Positions 36,149 to 45,186 of a stretch of 64,000 nucleotides of DNA are shown piece after piece; within the stretch, counting starts at the first letter, position 1, and the number at the start of each line of letters is the position of its first letter. Below the pieces are notes generated by a model, which was given only the letters and a program-made list of their open reading frames with translations, did not search any database and was not told the origin of the DNA. This DNA comes from Solirubrobacter pauli (lineage in GTDB: Bacteria; Actinomycetota; Thermoleophilia; Solirubrobacterales; Solirubrobacteraceae). The stretch lies in NCBI RefSeq assembly GCF_003633755.1, contig NZ_RBIL01000001.1, positions 357,426 to 421,425 on the forward strand, read 5' to 3'. The position numbers and the translations under genes were made by a program.

Positions 36149-36167
36149 CAGGACCGGATTTGAAAGT

Positions 36168-36183
36168 GGCACAAGGAGGTGCC
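36168..36183 (+). promoter_or_regulatory. Hairpin presenting the ribosome site of the 36188 protease
   Basis: GGCAC / GTGCC pair around AAGGAG, so the ribosome binding site sits in the loop, five bases before ATG 36188. The other protease has the same hairpin at 53602-53617. Confidence 0.6.
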
Positions 36184-36187
36184 CTGC

Positions 36188-37951
36188 ATGTCCCATGAAA
36201 CGAAGCAGCGCTGGCGTGGCCGGCTGGCTGTGGCGGCGTTCGCCACGGTCGTGCCGTTCGCGGTGGTCAGCACCGCGGCGCACGCGGCCCCGACGGCGCA
36301 GGCGCGCCTCGCGACGGCTGCGGCGAAGACGCCGAACCGCACCGTCACGGCGATCGTCCAGTTCAAGCCGACGCTCAGCGAGAAGGCGGCGACGAAGCTC
36401 GTCCGCGCCCACGGCGGCAAGGTCACGAGCAAGGTCCCGTTCATCCACGGCCTGGCCGTCAAGCTGCCGGCCAAGCAGGCGAAGGTCCTCGCGAAGGACG
36501 CCAAGGTCCTCGGCCTCACGCTCAACGCGCGCGTGCACAGCACGGGCCTGGACGCCAACCAGCTCGCGACGAGCTACCCGAAGACCACGCGCGCCGACAA
36601 GCTCTGGCAGCGCGGGATCACGGGCGCCGGCATCGGCGTCGGCGTGATCGACACGGGCATCGCGGGCGACCAGCCCGACTTCAAGGACGCGGCGGGCGGC
36701 TCCCGCATCGTCGCCAACGTGATCACCTCGCCGGGCGCCAAGACGCCGGGCGACGGCTTCGGCCACGGCACGCACGTCGCGGGCATCATCGCCGGCGACT
36801 CGAACCATCGCCCGGCGGGCGACCCGTTCAAGGGCAAGTACGTCGGCATGGCGCCGGGCGCGAACCTGATCGCGATCAAGGCCTCCGACGACGCCGGCAA
36901 CTCGACCGTGCTCGACGTGATCAACGGCATCGCCTTCGCCGTCGACCACAAGGACCGCTTCAACCTGCGCGTCCTGAACCTGTCGCTGGCCGCCGACACG
37001 CCGCAGTCCTACAAGACCGACCCGCTCGACGCGGCCGTCGAGCACGCGTGGCAGAAGGGCATCGTCGTCGTGGTCGCCTCGGGCAACCGCGGCAGCGCGG
37101 CCGACGCCGTCCAGTACGCGCCCGCCAACGACCCGTTCGTGATCTCGGTCGGCGGCGTCGACGAGAGCGCCAACAGCGGCCGCGGCGGCCGCGCCGACTG
37201 GTCCAGCAACGGCGTCACGCAGGACGGCCTCTCCAAGCCCGACGTCGTCGCGCCCGGCGCGCACATGGTGTCCGTGCTCGCCCCGAGCAGCGCGTTCCAG
37301 ATCATGTGCCCGAACTGCGCGCTCGGCGGCCAGTACTTCAAGGCCGGTGGCACGTCGATGGCCGCCCCGGTCGTCGCCGGCGCCGCCGCGCTGCTCCTGC
37401 AGGCCCGCCCGACCCTGACCCCGAACCAGGTCAAGGCGCTGCTGATGGGCACCGACAAGCCGGTCGCCGGCAACAAGGTGGGCACCGGCATGATCGACGT
37501 CGAGCGCGCGCTCTACACGCCGACGCAAGGCGTCCCGGCCGTCAACCTCAACGTCGTCCCGAATCTGCTGTTCGCGCTCGCCACCCGCGCGGGCAACGAC
37601 CTCAGCACCTGGACCCGCTCGACCTGGAGCGCGGCGCCGAGCCAGCTCAGCGCCTCGTGGGCCAAGTCGACCTGGTCGTGCGGCACCTGCCTCGCGGCGG
37701 GCGGCGCGATCGACCCGCAGCGCTCCACCTGGAGCCGCTCCACGTGGTCGAGCGCCGGCGAGGACGCCAGCGCCGAGGCCGCGCAGTACGCCGAGCAGGC
37801 CGAGGAGGCCGAGGACACCGGGTCGCTCGCGCCGATCCCCGCCGACGCCGTGGTCCCGACCGACGAGGCGCCCGCGCCCGAGCCGGCCGCCGCCGCGCCG
37901 CCGGCCCCCGAGACGGCCGCCGCCACGCCGACGCCGGAGGCGGTCCGATGA
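36188..37951 (+). CDS. Secreted subtilase (S8) with tryptophan-repeat tail, 587 aa
   Basis: Signal peptide to about residue 35; an I9-type propeptide (RTVTAIVQFKPTLSEKAATK); the S8 domain with Asp near 155 (GVIDTGIAGD), His near 193 (GHGTHVAGI) and Ser near 390 (GGTSMAAP). The tail (residues 472-522) repeats S/R-S-T-W (STWTRSTWSA, AKSTWS, RSTWSRSTWSS) with a C-x2-C pair (CGTC), followed by an acidic Pro/Ala-rich end. ATG 36188 follows AAGGAGG in a hairpin loop. It is probably controlled by the cyclic-di-GMP riboswitch upstream, and its stop overlaps a 27-aa frame. Confidence 0.9.
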   Translation: MSHETKQRWRGRLAVAAFATVVPFAVVSTAAHAAPTAQARLATAAAKTPNRTVTAIVQFKPTLSEKAATKLVRAHGGKVTSKVPFIHGLAVKLPAKQAKVLAKDAKVLGLTLNARVHSTGLDANQLATSYPKTTRADKLWQRGITGAGIGVGVIDTGIAGDQPDFKDAAGGSRIVANVITSPGAKTPGDGFGHGTHVAGIIAGDSNHRPAGDPFKGKYVGMAPGANLIAIKASDDAGNSTVLDVINGIAFAVDHKDRFNLRVLNLSLAADTPQSYKTDPLDAAVEHAWQKGIVVVVASGNRGSAADAVQYAPANDPFVISVGGVDESANSGRGGRADWSSNGVTQDGLSKPDVVAPGAHMVSVLAPSSAFQIMCPNCALGGQYFKAGGTSMAAPVVAGAAALLLQARPTLTPNQVKALLMGTDKPVAGNKVGTGMIDVERALYTPTQGVPAVNLNVVPNLLFALATRAGNDLSTWTRSTWSAAPSQLSASWAKSTWSCGTCLAAGGAIDPQRSTWSRSTWSSAGEDASAEAAQYAEQAEEAEDTGSLAPIPADAVVPTDEAPAPEPAAAAPPAPETAAATPTPEAVR

Positions 37952-38031
37952 GCCGCACCATGAACCGAGCGAGCTGGCAGGCCTGCAACCGCGCCAGCTG
38001 GGGACGCAAGCAGCGCCCGAACGAGAGATGA
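37948..38031 (+). CDS. Micropeptide with two NRASW repeats, 27 aa
   Basis: The ATG overlaps the protease stop (ATGA). The peptide has two N-R-A-S-W blocks flanking QAC and ends WGRKQRPNER. The same R-[AS]-[ST]-W motif fills the protease tail, and the other protease has an equivalent overlapping micropeptide, so the frame is likely real. Function unknown: a precursor peptide, an adaptor, or a tail made by re-initiation. Confidence 0.55.
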   Translation: MSRTMNRASWQACNRASWGRKQRPNER

Positions 38032-38040
38032 ACCGCCTGA

Positions 38041-38068
38041 GGGGCGGGCGGCGCAGGCCGCCCGCCCC
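38041..38068 (+). terminator. Strong G/C hairpin after the protease unit
   Basis: GGGGCGGGCGGC, loop GCAG, GCCGCCCGCCCC: a twelve-base-pair perfect stem ten bases after the micropeptide stop. It has no T-run, as is common in actinobacteria. Confidence 0.65.
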
Positions 38069-38090
38069 TCGCGCTATCGTCGCGCCCGTC

Positions 38091-38558
38091 ATGGCCGACG
38101 AAGACCGCGTGGTCATCGAGCACCCCAACCGCCGCAAGGCGTCGTCGCAGCTCGCCCGCCTCGTGGTCATCGTGCTGCTGCTGGCCTCGGCCGCGGTGGT
38201 GCTGATCGTGTCGCTCGGCGGCTGGGACACGATCGAGGGCGCGAAGCCCCTGCAGGTGGCGTACATCGTGCTGTACGTCGTGTTCGCGCTGTTCGTGGCG
38301 CGCTGGAGCCGCGGCGTGCTGCCGATGATCGCGGCGCTCGCGGTCATCCTCGCCATCTTCGGCGCGGTCGCCGCGCCCGCCTGGTTCGACCGCGCGAAGG
38401 ACGGCTTCACCGACCCGGCGATCGCCTCGGACGTCCTCGGCCTGCTGTGCGCCGTGCTCGTCGCACTGCAGGTGGCGCTGCTGCTGAGCGCGCTGATCGG
38501 GTTCCGCCAGCGGTGGAACGTCGAGGTCGAGCGCCGGCGTGAAGCCGCGCCCGCCTGA
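38091..38558 (+). CDS. Membrane protein, 155 aa
   Basis: Four predicted membrane helices: LVVIVLLLASAAVVLIVSLG (23-42), VAYIVLYVVFALFVARW (55-71), MIAALAVILAIFGAVAAPAW (78-97) and LGLLCAVLVALQVALLLSAL (116-135). No family recognised. ATG 38091 follows the hairpin. Overlaps the AraC gene start by 20 bases. Confidence 0.7.
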   Translation: MADEDRVVIEHPNRRKASSQLARLVVIVLLLASAAVVLIVSLGGWDTIEGAKPLQVAYIVLYVVFALFVARWSRGVLPMIAALAVILAIFGAVAAPAWFDRAKDGFTDPAIASDVLGLLCAVLVALQVALLLSALIGFRQRWNVEVERRREAAPA

Positions 38559-39387
38559 GCTCGAGCTCGATCCGCTCGGCCCGGCGGCGCTGGAGGTCGC
38601 GCGCTTCGACGATCACAGCGTCACCGCCCCGCGCCACCCGCACCGGCACGACTTCCACGAGCTGTTCTGGACCGCGGCCGGCGTCGGGCATCACCTGATC
38701 GACGGGGAGCCGTTCCCGGTCGCGCCGCACACGGTCACGATCGTCGGCCGTGGGCAGGTGCACGTGTTCGAGCGCGCGGAGGGCTTCTTCGGCGCGGTCG
38801 TGCGCTTCGGGGACGAGCTGCTGGGCGCCGGGCCGGCGGCGCGCGCCGATCCGGGCTGGCTGCTGGCCCGCCGCGGCGCGCGCACGATCGCCGTGCCGGC
38901 GGACGCGAGCGGTGCGGTCGAGGCCGTCGTCACCGCGCTCGACGCGGAGACGCGCCGTCCGCCCGACCCGCGCCGGGACGAGATCGCCCGCCACCTGCTG
39001 CTCACGCTGCTGCTCTGGGTGGAGCGCTGGCACGACGCGGACGCCGAGGAGCGCGACGACGCCGACACGCAGCTGTTCCGGCGCTTCTCGACCGTGCTCG
39101 AGCGCGACTTCGCGCGCCATCACGACGCCGCCCACTACGCCGACGCGCTCGCCGTGCCCCAGCGCGCGCTCACCCGCGCGCTGCGGGCGGTGACCGGCAA
39201 GGGGACGAAGGAGCTCGTGCGCGAGCGGGTCCTGCTGGAGGCCGCGCGGCTGCTCCGGTTCAGCGATCTCGAGGTCGGCGAGGTCGCGTTCCGCACGGGG
39301 TTCGACGACCGGCTGTACTTCTCGCGCGCCCTCCGCCGGGCGTACGGCACGGCGCCGTCGGCGTACCGCGCGCAGCAGCGCGGTTGA
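38539..39387 (+). CDS. AraC-family transcription regulator, 282 aa
   Basis: N-terminal cupin-type sensor (HPHRHDFHELFWTAAGVGHH) and C-terminal double helix-turn-helix with the AraC signature DLEVGEVAFRTGFDDRLYFS, ending APSAYRA. It probably regulates the adjacent transporter gene. GTG 38539 lies within the preceding gene. Confidence 0.9.
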   Translation: MKPRPPELELDPLGPAALEVARFDDHSVTAPRHPHRHDFHELFWTAAGVGHHLIDGEPFPVAPHTVTIVGRGQVHVFERAEGFFGAVVRFGDELLGAGPAARADPGWLLARRGARTIAVPADASGAVEAVVTALDAETRRPPDPRRDEIARHLLLTLLLWVERWHDADAEERDDADTQLFRRFSTVLERDFARHHDAAHYADALAVPQRALTRALRAVTGKGTKELVRERVLLEAARLLRFSDLEVGEVAFRTGFDDRLYFSRALRRAYGTAPSAYRAQQRG

Positions 39388-39452
39388 AAAGTCCATACAT
39401 CGGTCCGGGCGCGCCATACGCAAACGGCGGGCGACCCTCGATAGTGAGCGCG

Positions 39453-40625
39453 ATGGCCACGGTCGCTCCCGCCCGCGCTCGCTCGGCGCTCACCCTCGCC
39501 CTGCTGCTCGGCGGGCTGTCCGCGGTCGGCCCGCTGTCGCTCGACATGTACCTGCCGGGGCTGCCGGAGCTCGGGCGGGACCTGGGCGCGTCCGCCTCCG
39601 CGACCCAGCTGTCGCTCACCGCCTGCCTCGCCGGGCTCGCGCTCGGGCAGCTCGTGGCGGGCCCGATCAGCGACCGCGTCGGCCGGCGCGCGCCCGTGCT
39701 CGCCGGCGCCGCGCTGTTCGCGGCGGCCTCGCTGGCGTGCGTGTTCGCGCCGACGATCGGCGTGCTGGTCGCCCTCCGGTTCCTGCAGGGCTTCGGCGGC
39801 GCGGCCGGGATCGTGATCGGCCGCGCGGTCGTGCGCGACCTCTACAGCGGCGACGCGGCCGCGAAGCTGTTCTCGTCCCTGATGCTCGTCGGCGGTGTGG
39901 CGCCGATCCTCGCCCCGGTCCTGGGCGCGCAGGTGCTCGCGTTCACCACCTGGCAGGGCGTGTTCGCGGTGCTGACGGTGGTCGGAGTGGCGCTGCTGCT
40001 CGCGGCGGCGCTGCTGCTGCCGGAGTCGCTCACGCCCGGCCCGCGCGCGGACGCCGACCTGCGCGGGCTGCTGCGCGACCGGCGCTTCGCCGCGCTCGCG
40101 CTGTGCAGCGGGCTGATGATGGCCGCGATGTTCGCCTACATCGCGGGCTCGCCGTTCGTGCTGCAGACGATCCACGGGCTGAGCGAGCAGGCGTACTCGC
40201 TCGTGTTCGCGGCCAACGGGCTCGGCATCCTCGCCGCGTCGTTCGCGTCGCGCCGGCTGGTCGGGCGCGTGCGGCCGGCGCAGCTGCTCGCCGCGGGCGT
40301 GGCCATGGGCGCCGCCGGCGCCGTGCTGCTGCTCGGCGCCGTGCTCGCGGACGCGCCCGTCGGCGTCGTGCTGTGCGCGCTGTTCCTCGTCGTGGCGAGC
40401 ATCGGGCTCGTGAGCCCGAACGCCACCGCGCTCGCGCTCGCCGACCATCCGCGCACCGCGGGCGCGGCCTCGGCGCTGCTCGGGACGAGCCAGTTCCTGC
40501 TCGGCGCGGCGGCCGCGCCGCTCGTCGGGTTGGCCGGAGAGCGCGACGCGCTGCCGATGGCGCTCACGATCGTCACGTGCGTGGCGCTGGCCGCGATTTG
40601 CACGATCGTGGCGCGACGCGCCTAA
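39453..40625 (+). CDS. Bcr/CflA-type MFS drug transporter, 390 aa
   Basis: Twelve membrane helices. PLSLDMYLPGLPELGRDLGA is the family's first-helix signature, and GPISDRVGRR the loop-2 motif of major-facilitator carriers. Such proteins export drugs by proton antiport. Start at ATG 39453; GTG 39444 in the same frame is possible. The AraC gene upstream is the likely regulator. Confidence 0.9.
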   Translation: MATVAPARARSALTLALLLGGLSAVGPLSLDMYLPGLPELGRDLGASASATQLSLTACLAGLALGQLVAGPISDRVGRRAPVLAGAALFAAASLACVFAPTIGVLVALRFLQGFGGAAGIVIGRAVVRDLYSGDAAAKLFSSLMLVGGVAPILAPVLGAQVLAFTTWQGVFAVLTVVGVALLLAAALLLPESLTPGPRADADLRGLLRDRRFAALALCSGLMMAAMFAYIAGSPFVLQTIHGLSEQAYSLVFAANGLGILAASFASRRLVGRVRPAQLLAAGVAMGAAGAVLLLGAVLADAPVGVVLCALFLVVASIGLVSPNATALALADHPRTAGAASALLGTSQFLLGAAAAPLVGLAGERDALPMALTIVTCVALAAICTIVARRA

Positions 40626-40641
40626 GATAAGCGCCGCTGTC

Positions 40642-40724
40642 GCCCAGGTGGCGGAATGGTAGACGTGGAGGTCTCAAAAACCTCTGTCCGAAAGGGCGTG
40701 CGGGTTCGAGTCCCGCCCTGGGCA
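40642..40724 (+). tRNA. tRNA-Leu (CAA)
   Basis: Acceptor GCCCAGG/CCTGGGC, anticodon stem GAGGT/ACCTC with loop CTCAAAA (anticodon CAA), a long variable arm, T loop TTCGAGT, discriminator A. Confidence 0.95.
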
Positions 40725-40730
40725 CTGCGG

Positions 40731-40754
40731 GGCGCGCGCGGTTAGGCGCGCGCC
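40731..40754 (+). terminator. Terminator after tRNA-Leu
   Basis: GGCGCGCGC / GCGCGCGCC stem followed by CTGTTCTCT. It serves tRNA-Leu and possibly the convergent gene at 40767. Confidence 0.6.
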
Positions 40755-40766
40755 CTGTTCTCTGTC

Positions 40767-41009
40767 CTAGAACGGCATCTTCCCGCGGCCCTTGCGGCCC
40801 GCGGCGCCGGACTTGCCGACGGCCTTGCTCGAGGAGTTGAACGGCTTGGCGAACCAGCGGCCGAGCGGACCAGGGGCCTTGCTCGCGCCGCGGCTCCCCA
40901 TCCCGAAGACCTTCTGAGACCCGCGCTGAGGGTGCTGCGACAGCCTCGGAGCCAGGAATGCCAGGATCAGGATGACGATGCAGAGTGCGATGACACCGGC
41001 GATGAGCAT
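40767..41009 (-). CDS. Small single-helix membrane protein (DUF6411-like), 80 aa
   Basis: One N-terminal membrane helix (LIAGVIALCIVILILAFLAP), then a basic, flexible cytoplasmic tail (LSQHPQRGSQKVF, AVGKSGAAGRKGRGKMPF). The pattern matches a small actinobacterial family; I recall it as DUF6411 but hold this loosely. Function unknown. Confidence 0.6.
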   Translation of the reverse strand: MLIAGVIALCIVILILAFLAPRLSQHPQRGSQKVFGMGSRGASKAPGPLGRWFAKPFNSSSKAVGKSGAAGRKGRGKMPF

Positions 41010-41038
41010 GCCGGTGCCATACCCGCGAACCGGCTAGA

Positions 41039-41812
41039 TCAGACCAGCCACGGCGCCAGCGCGTCAACCAGCGTTGGCGGTCCGACGATGACGCCGGGGT
41101 TGCTCACGCCGATGGGATCGACGTGGCGGACCTCGAGCCCGACGCACTCGCAGATCAGCCCGCCGGCGGCGAGGTCCCACGCGTTCAGGCCGTGCTCGTA
41201 GTAGGCGTCCAGGCGCCCGCAGGCCGTCCACGCGAGGTCGATCGCGGCGGCGCCGAAGCGGCGGATGTCCCGCACCTCCGGCAGCAACTTCGCGACGACC
41301 GCGGCCTGCGCGCGGCGCACCTCGGCGTCGTAGCCGAAACCGGTGCCGACGAGCGCCGTGGCCAGGTCGGCCTTGGTGGACGGCTTGATCGCGTGCCCGT
41401 TGAGCGTCGCGGTGCCGCGCCGCTCGGCGGAGAACAGCTCGTCGCGCTCGGCGTCGTAGACGACGCCGACCAGCGCGCCGTCCGCGTCCTCGGCCGCGAT
41501 CGAGACCGCCCACTGCGGCACGCCGAAGAGGAAGTTGACGGTGCCGTCGAGCGGGTCGACGACCCAGCGGACGCCGCTCGTCCCTTCGACGTCGCCGCCC
41601 TCCTCCCCCAGCACGCCGTCGTCGGGCCGCGCCGCCGACAGCCGCTCGCGGATCAGGTGCTCGGCGGCATGGTCGGCTTCCGACACCAGGTCAGTCGGGG
41701 TTGACTTGGCGGAGACCCGCAGCTCGGGGCCGCGGAAGGCGTCACGCAGGAGCGCGCCCGCCTCGCGGGCGATCGCCTCGGCCAGCGCGCGCAGTTCGGC
41801 TGTGTTCGTCAT
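41039..41812 (-). CDS. Inositol-monophosphatase-family phosphatase, 257 aa
   Basis: Metal-dependent phosphatase: GEEGG (first metal ligands), WVVDPLDGTVNFLFG (the DPLDGT-x-N signature) and WDLAAGGLICE (second Asp). It may act on inositol phosphate, fructose-1,6-bisphosphate or histidinol phosphate. Its ATG overlaps the amidase stop, so the two are coupled. Confidence 0.9.
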   Translation of the reverse strand: MTNTAELRALAEAIAREAGALLRDAFRGPELRVSAKSTPTDLVSEADHAAEHLIRERLSAARPDDGVLGEEGGDVEGTSGVRWVVDPLDGTVNFLFGVPQWAVSIAAEDADGALVGVVYDAERDELFSAERRGTATLNGHAIKPSTKADLATALVGTGFGYDAEVRRAQAAVVAKLLPEVRDIRRFGAAAIDLAWTACGRLDAYYEHGLNAWDLAAGGLICECVGLEVRHVDPIGVSNPGVIVGPPTLVDALAPWLV

Positions 41813-43185
41813 GAGGCGAGCGCCGGGCGAGCGGCGGCCCAGTCCTGGGCGCGCTCGAGCTGGGCGGAGAGGGACACGAGCCGCGCCTCGGCGTCGGGCG
41901 GGCCGACGAGCTGCGCGGCGAGCGGGAAGCCGTCGGCGGTGAAGCCCGCCGGCACGCTCACGGCCGGCTGGCCGGTGTGGTTGAAGGCGGCGTTGTACGG
42001 GGCGAGCCGCGACATGCCGACCAGCGTGCGGACACCGCCGCGGCCGTCGAACTCGCGCACCCGCGGGGGACGGCGCGTGAACATCGGGGTGAGGACCACG
42101 TCGGCGTGCTCGTAGATGCGGTTCAGCCGCTGCGCGTCGGCGGCCGCCTGGTCGGCGGCGGAGCGGGCGACCGCGTCGGGGATCGCGGCGCCGATCCGGG
42201 CCAGCCCGCGCGCCCGGCGCGAGAGCCGGTCGCGATGGCCCGTCTCGGCCGCCATGTCGCCGATCCCGCGCACGAAGCGGGCGAGGATGCGGTTGCCCAT
42301 CGTCACGCCCCAGTCGAAGTCGCGCTCGAACACCTCGTGGCCGAGCCCGCGCAGCGCGTCCGCGGTCGCGCGGACCGCGCCGAGCTGCTCGGCGTCGGGC
42401 TTGACGCCGATCGGCGGGAGGCCCGTGGAGATCGCGATCCGCAGCCGGCCGGGGTCGGTCGCCGCGGCCTCGGTGAGCGCGGGGCCGCCGTCGGCGATCA
42501 CGTCCATGATCCGCGCCGCGTCCTGCACGCTGCGCGCGAGCGGGCCGAAGACGGCCATGCCCTGGTGCGCGTGCGTGTCCGGCGCCGACGGCACGCGACC
42601 GCGCTGCGGCTTGAGGCCGAACAACCCGGTGCACGCGGCCGGGATGCGGATCGAGCCGGCGCCGTCGGAGCCGAGCGCCGCGCTCGCGAGCCCGGCGGCC
42701 ACGGCCGTGGCGGAGCCGCCGCTGGAGCCGCCGCTCGTGCGGTGCGGGTCCCACGGGTTGCGCGTGACGCCGAACGTCGGCGACTCCGTGAAGGGCGTCG
42801 CCATCAACTCCGGCACGTGCGTCTTGCCGATCAGCACCGCGCCCGCCGCGCGCAGGCGAGTGACGACCTCCGAGTCCACGGGCTGCGGCTGCGGGTCGGC
42901 GTCACAGCCGTAGGCCGTGACCTCGCCCGCGATGTGGATGTCGTCCTTGATCGCGATCGGGACGCCGTTGAGCGGGCCTGCGCCTTCGCCGCGACGCGCG
43001 TCGGCGGCGTCCGCTTCGGCGAGCGCGCGCTCGCGCAGCACCACCCGGAAGGCGTTCAGCAACGGGTCCAGCCGCGCGATCCGGCCGAGGAAGAGCTCCG
43101 TCAGCTCCCGCGACGTGAGCTCGCCGGCGGCGATCAGCTCGGCGTGCCGGGTGAGCCCGGCGAAAGCGAGGTCGGCTGGCTCCAT
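41809..43185 (-). CDS. Amidase-signature hydrolase, 458 aa
   Basis: Serine hydrolase of the amidase family with the Ser-Ser-Lys triad: the lysine in PIAIKDDIHI, and the Gly/Ser-rich RTSGGSSGGSATAVA, then GSIRIPAACTGLFGLKPQRG. The C-terminal part has LAPYNAAFNHTGQPAVSVPA. Substrate unknown. It starts 46 bases from the divergent FMN oxidase gene. Confidence 0.9.
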   Translation of the reverse strand: MEPADLAFAGLTRHAELIAAGELTSRELTELFLGRIARLDPLLNAFRVVLRERALAEADAADARRGEGAGPLNGVPIAIKDDIHIAGEVTAYGCDADPQPQPVDSEVVTRLRAAGAVLIGKTHVPELMATPFTESPTFGVTRNPWDPHRTSGGSSGGSATAVAAGLASAALGSDGAGSIRIPAACTGLFGLKPQRGRVPSAPDTHAHQGMAVFGPLARSVQDAARIMDVIADGGPALTEAAATDPGRLRIAISTGLPPIGVKPDAEQLGAVRATADALRGLGHEVFERDFDWGVTMGNRILARFVRGIGDMAAETGHRDRLSRRARGLARIGAAIPDAVARSAADQAAADAQRLNRIYEHADVVLTPMFTRRPPRVREFDGRGGVRTLVGMSRLAPYNAAFNHTGQPAVSVPAGFTADGFPLAAQLVGPPDAEARLVSLSAQLERAQDWAAARPALAS

Positions 43186-43231
43186 GCCCGTCGCACCTTA
43201 TCCGCCGCGGTCTGGGAACATCGCCGCCCCG

Positions 43232-44269
43232 ATGCCCACGTTCGCCACCGCCGACGAAGTCGCCGACGCCGCCCGCGCCAACCTGCCGACCGAGGTCTGG
43301 GAGTACGTGAACGGCGGTGCGGCCACCGAGGTCACGCTGCGCCGCAACCGCGCGGCGCTCGACGCGCTGCTGCTGCGCGGGCGCGTGGCCCGCGACGTGT
43401 CGTCCGCGTCCGCCGCGACGACGTTCCTGGGCGTGGAGCTCGCGTCGCCGGTGCTGCTCGCGCCGATCGGGACGGTCGGGCTGTTCGACGCGGACGGCGC
43501 CGCGGCGTGCGCGCGGGCGGCGGCGCGGGCCGGCAGCGCCGCGTTCATCAGCATCCTCGCCACGCCGTCGCTGGAGGACGTCGCGGCCGCTGCACCGGGC
43601 GCGCCGCTCATCTACCAGCACTACGTCCGCGGTGACCGCGAGTGGTCGCTGGAGCTGGTGCGCCGGGCGGAGGCGGCGGGGTACCGCGCGCTGTGCCTGA
43701 CGGTCGACAGCCCGGTCGACGGGCTGCGCGAGCGCGAGCTGCGGCTGCGGTTCGACCGCGGCCGGGCGCAGGCCCAGCCGAACCTGGTCGGCGCGCGCCG
43801 GGAGCTGCAGGCGGCCGTGACCTGGAGCGACGTCGCCTGGCTGGCGGACGAGACCGCGCTCCCGCTCGTGGTCAAGGGCATCACCCACCCGGGCGACGCC
43901 ACGCTGGCGGTCGAGGCCGGTGCCGCGGCGCTCGTGGTGTCCAACCACGGCGGACGGCAGCTCGATCCGCAGCCCGGCGCGGTCGAGGTCCTGGCCGACG
44001 TGGTCGAGGCCGTCGGCGGGCGCGCGGAAGTCGCCGTGGACGGCGGCTTCGTCCGCGGGAGCGACGTGGTCAAGGCGCTCGCGCTGGGTGCCCGCGCGGT
44101 GCTGATCGGCCGTGCGATGTGCTTCGCGCTGGCGGCGGGCGGCGAGGACGCGCTGGTCGAGACGCTCGAGCGGCTGCGCGTGGAGTGCGAGCGCACGCTC
44201 GCGCTGCTGGGCGTGACCGCGCCGGACGCGGTCGGCGCCGAGCACGTGACACCCGCTCGACCGCTGTAA
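43232..44269 (+). CDS. FMN-dependent alpha-hydroxy-acid oxidase, 345 aa
   Basis: TIM-barrel flavoprotein: WEYVNGGAATEVTLRRN, the FMN-binding IGTVGLFDADG, the catalytic His in SNHGGRQLD, and VAVDGGFVRGSDVVKALALG. Members oxidise glycolate, lactate or mandelate. ATG 43232. Confidence 0.9.
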   Translation: MPTFATADEVADAARANLPTEVWEYVNGGAATEVTLRRNRAALDALLLRGRVARDVSSASAATTFLGVELASPVLLAPIGTVGLFDADGAAACARAAARAGSAAFISILATPSLEDVAAAAPGAPLIYQHYVRGDREWSLELVRRAEAAGYRALCLTVDSPVDGLRERELRLRFDRGRAQAQPNLVGARRELQAAVTWSDVAWLADETALPLVVKGITHPGDATLAVEAGAAALVVSNHGGRQLDPQPGAVEVLADVVEAVGGRAEVAVDGGFVRGSDVVKALALGARAVLIGRAMCFALAAGGEDALVETLERLRVECERTLALLGVTAPDAVGAEHVTPARPL

Positions 44270-44281
44270 GACGGCGCGGCG

Positions 44282-45172
44282 TCAGCCGCGGCGGTCGTGC
44301 TGCGGTTCCACGCGGGCCGCGAGCGGCGCTTCCCCGGCGCGGTACGGGTCGGGCTCGGGCGGGAGCGGGCGCCGTGGGCGCAGGCCCGCGCCGAGCATCA
44401 GCAGCCCGCCCGCCAGCAGGATCAGCGGCCAGATGAACAGCGTCTCGCCCCGCGCGGCGGCGACGATGAACAGGATGAGGTTGATCACCCCGAGGTAGGC
44501 GGGACCGGGCGAGCGGTCCAGCGCGCCGAAGGCGACGAGGCCGAGGCCGGCACCGAGCACGACCACCTCGAAGAAGGCGGGCAGCTCGTCCCCGGAGGCG
44601 ACCGCGAGCCAGGCGATGGCGATGCCGGCCGCGTCGATCAGCACCTCGGCGTGGCGGCGGGCCGGTAACCGCAGCGCGAGCGCCGCGAGGACGAGGGCCG
44701 CGGCGTACGCGAGCAGCAGCCAACGCGCGAACGTCTCCCCCGCGACGGCTTCGATCGCGACCCCGCCCAGCAGCGCGGCGATGAGCAAGGAGATGGCGCT
44801 GTTGCGCGCGAACGCAGGCCACAGCGCGAGCCCCGCCACCACGACCGAGACGACGACCAGCACCCACGCCGGCGGGAGCTCGTCCAGCGCACCGCCGAGC
44901 GCGACCAGCAGCCCGCCGTAGACGAGCGGCAGCCCGGTGCACAGGAGCACCGACTGGTACGCGGGCGGCTCGCCCTGCTCGTTCGGCGCCTGCGCGCCCA
45001 GCCAGAGCAGCAGCGCGCCCGGGAGCAGCAGCAAGGCCGCGTCCACGCCGATCGGCAGCGTGTCCTGGAGGCGCAGCACGGTGAGCGCCACGCCCACCGC
45101 CAGCGACACGCCGCCGGCCGCGATCACGGGCCCGCGGTGCGGCGGCGGCCGCAGCAACTCGCGCAGGCTCAT
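44282..45172 (-). CDS. Polytopic membrane protein, 296 aa
   Basis: About nine membrane helices (for example ALLLLPGALLLWLG, WVLVVVSVVVAGLALWPA, LLLAYAAALVLAALALRL), with an Arg/Pro-rich cytoplasmic tail. No family recognised. Its start is only 14 bases from the divergent enoyl-CoA hydratase start. Confidence 0.65.
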   Translation of the reverse strand: MSLRELLRPPPHRGPVIAAGGVSLAVGVALTVLRLQDTLPIGVDAALLLLPGALLLWLGAQAPNEQGEPPAYQSVLLCTGLPLVYGGLLVALGGALDELPPAWVLVVVSVVVAGLALWPAFARNSAISLLIAALLGGVAIEAVAGETFARWLLLAYAAALVLAALALRLPARRHAEVLIDAAGIAIAWLAVASGDELPAFFEVVVLGAGLGLVAFGALDRSPGPAYLGVINLILFIVAAARGETLFIWPLILLAGGLLMLGAGLRPRRPLPPEPDPYRAGEAPLAARVEPQHDRRG

Positions 45173-45186
45173 CAGAATCAGCCTAT

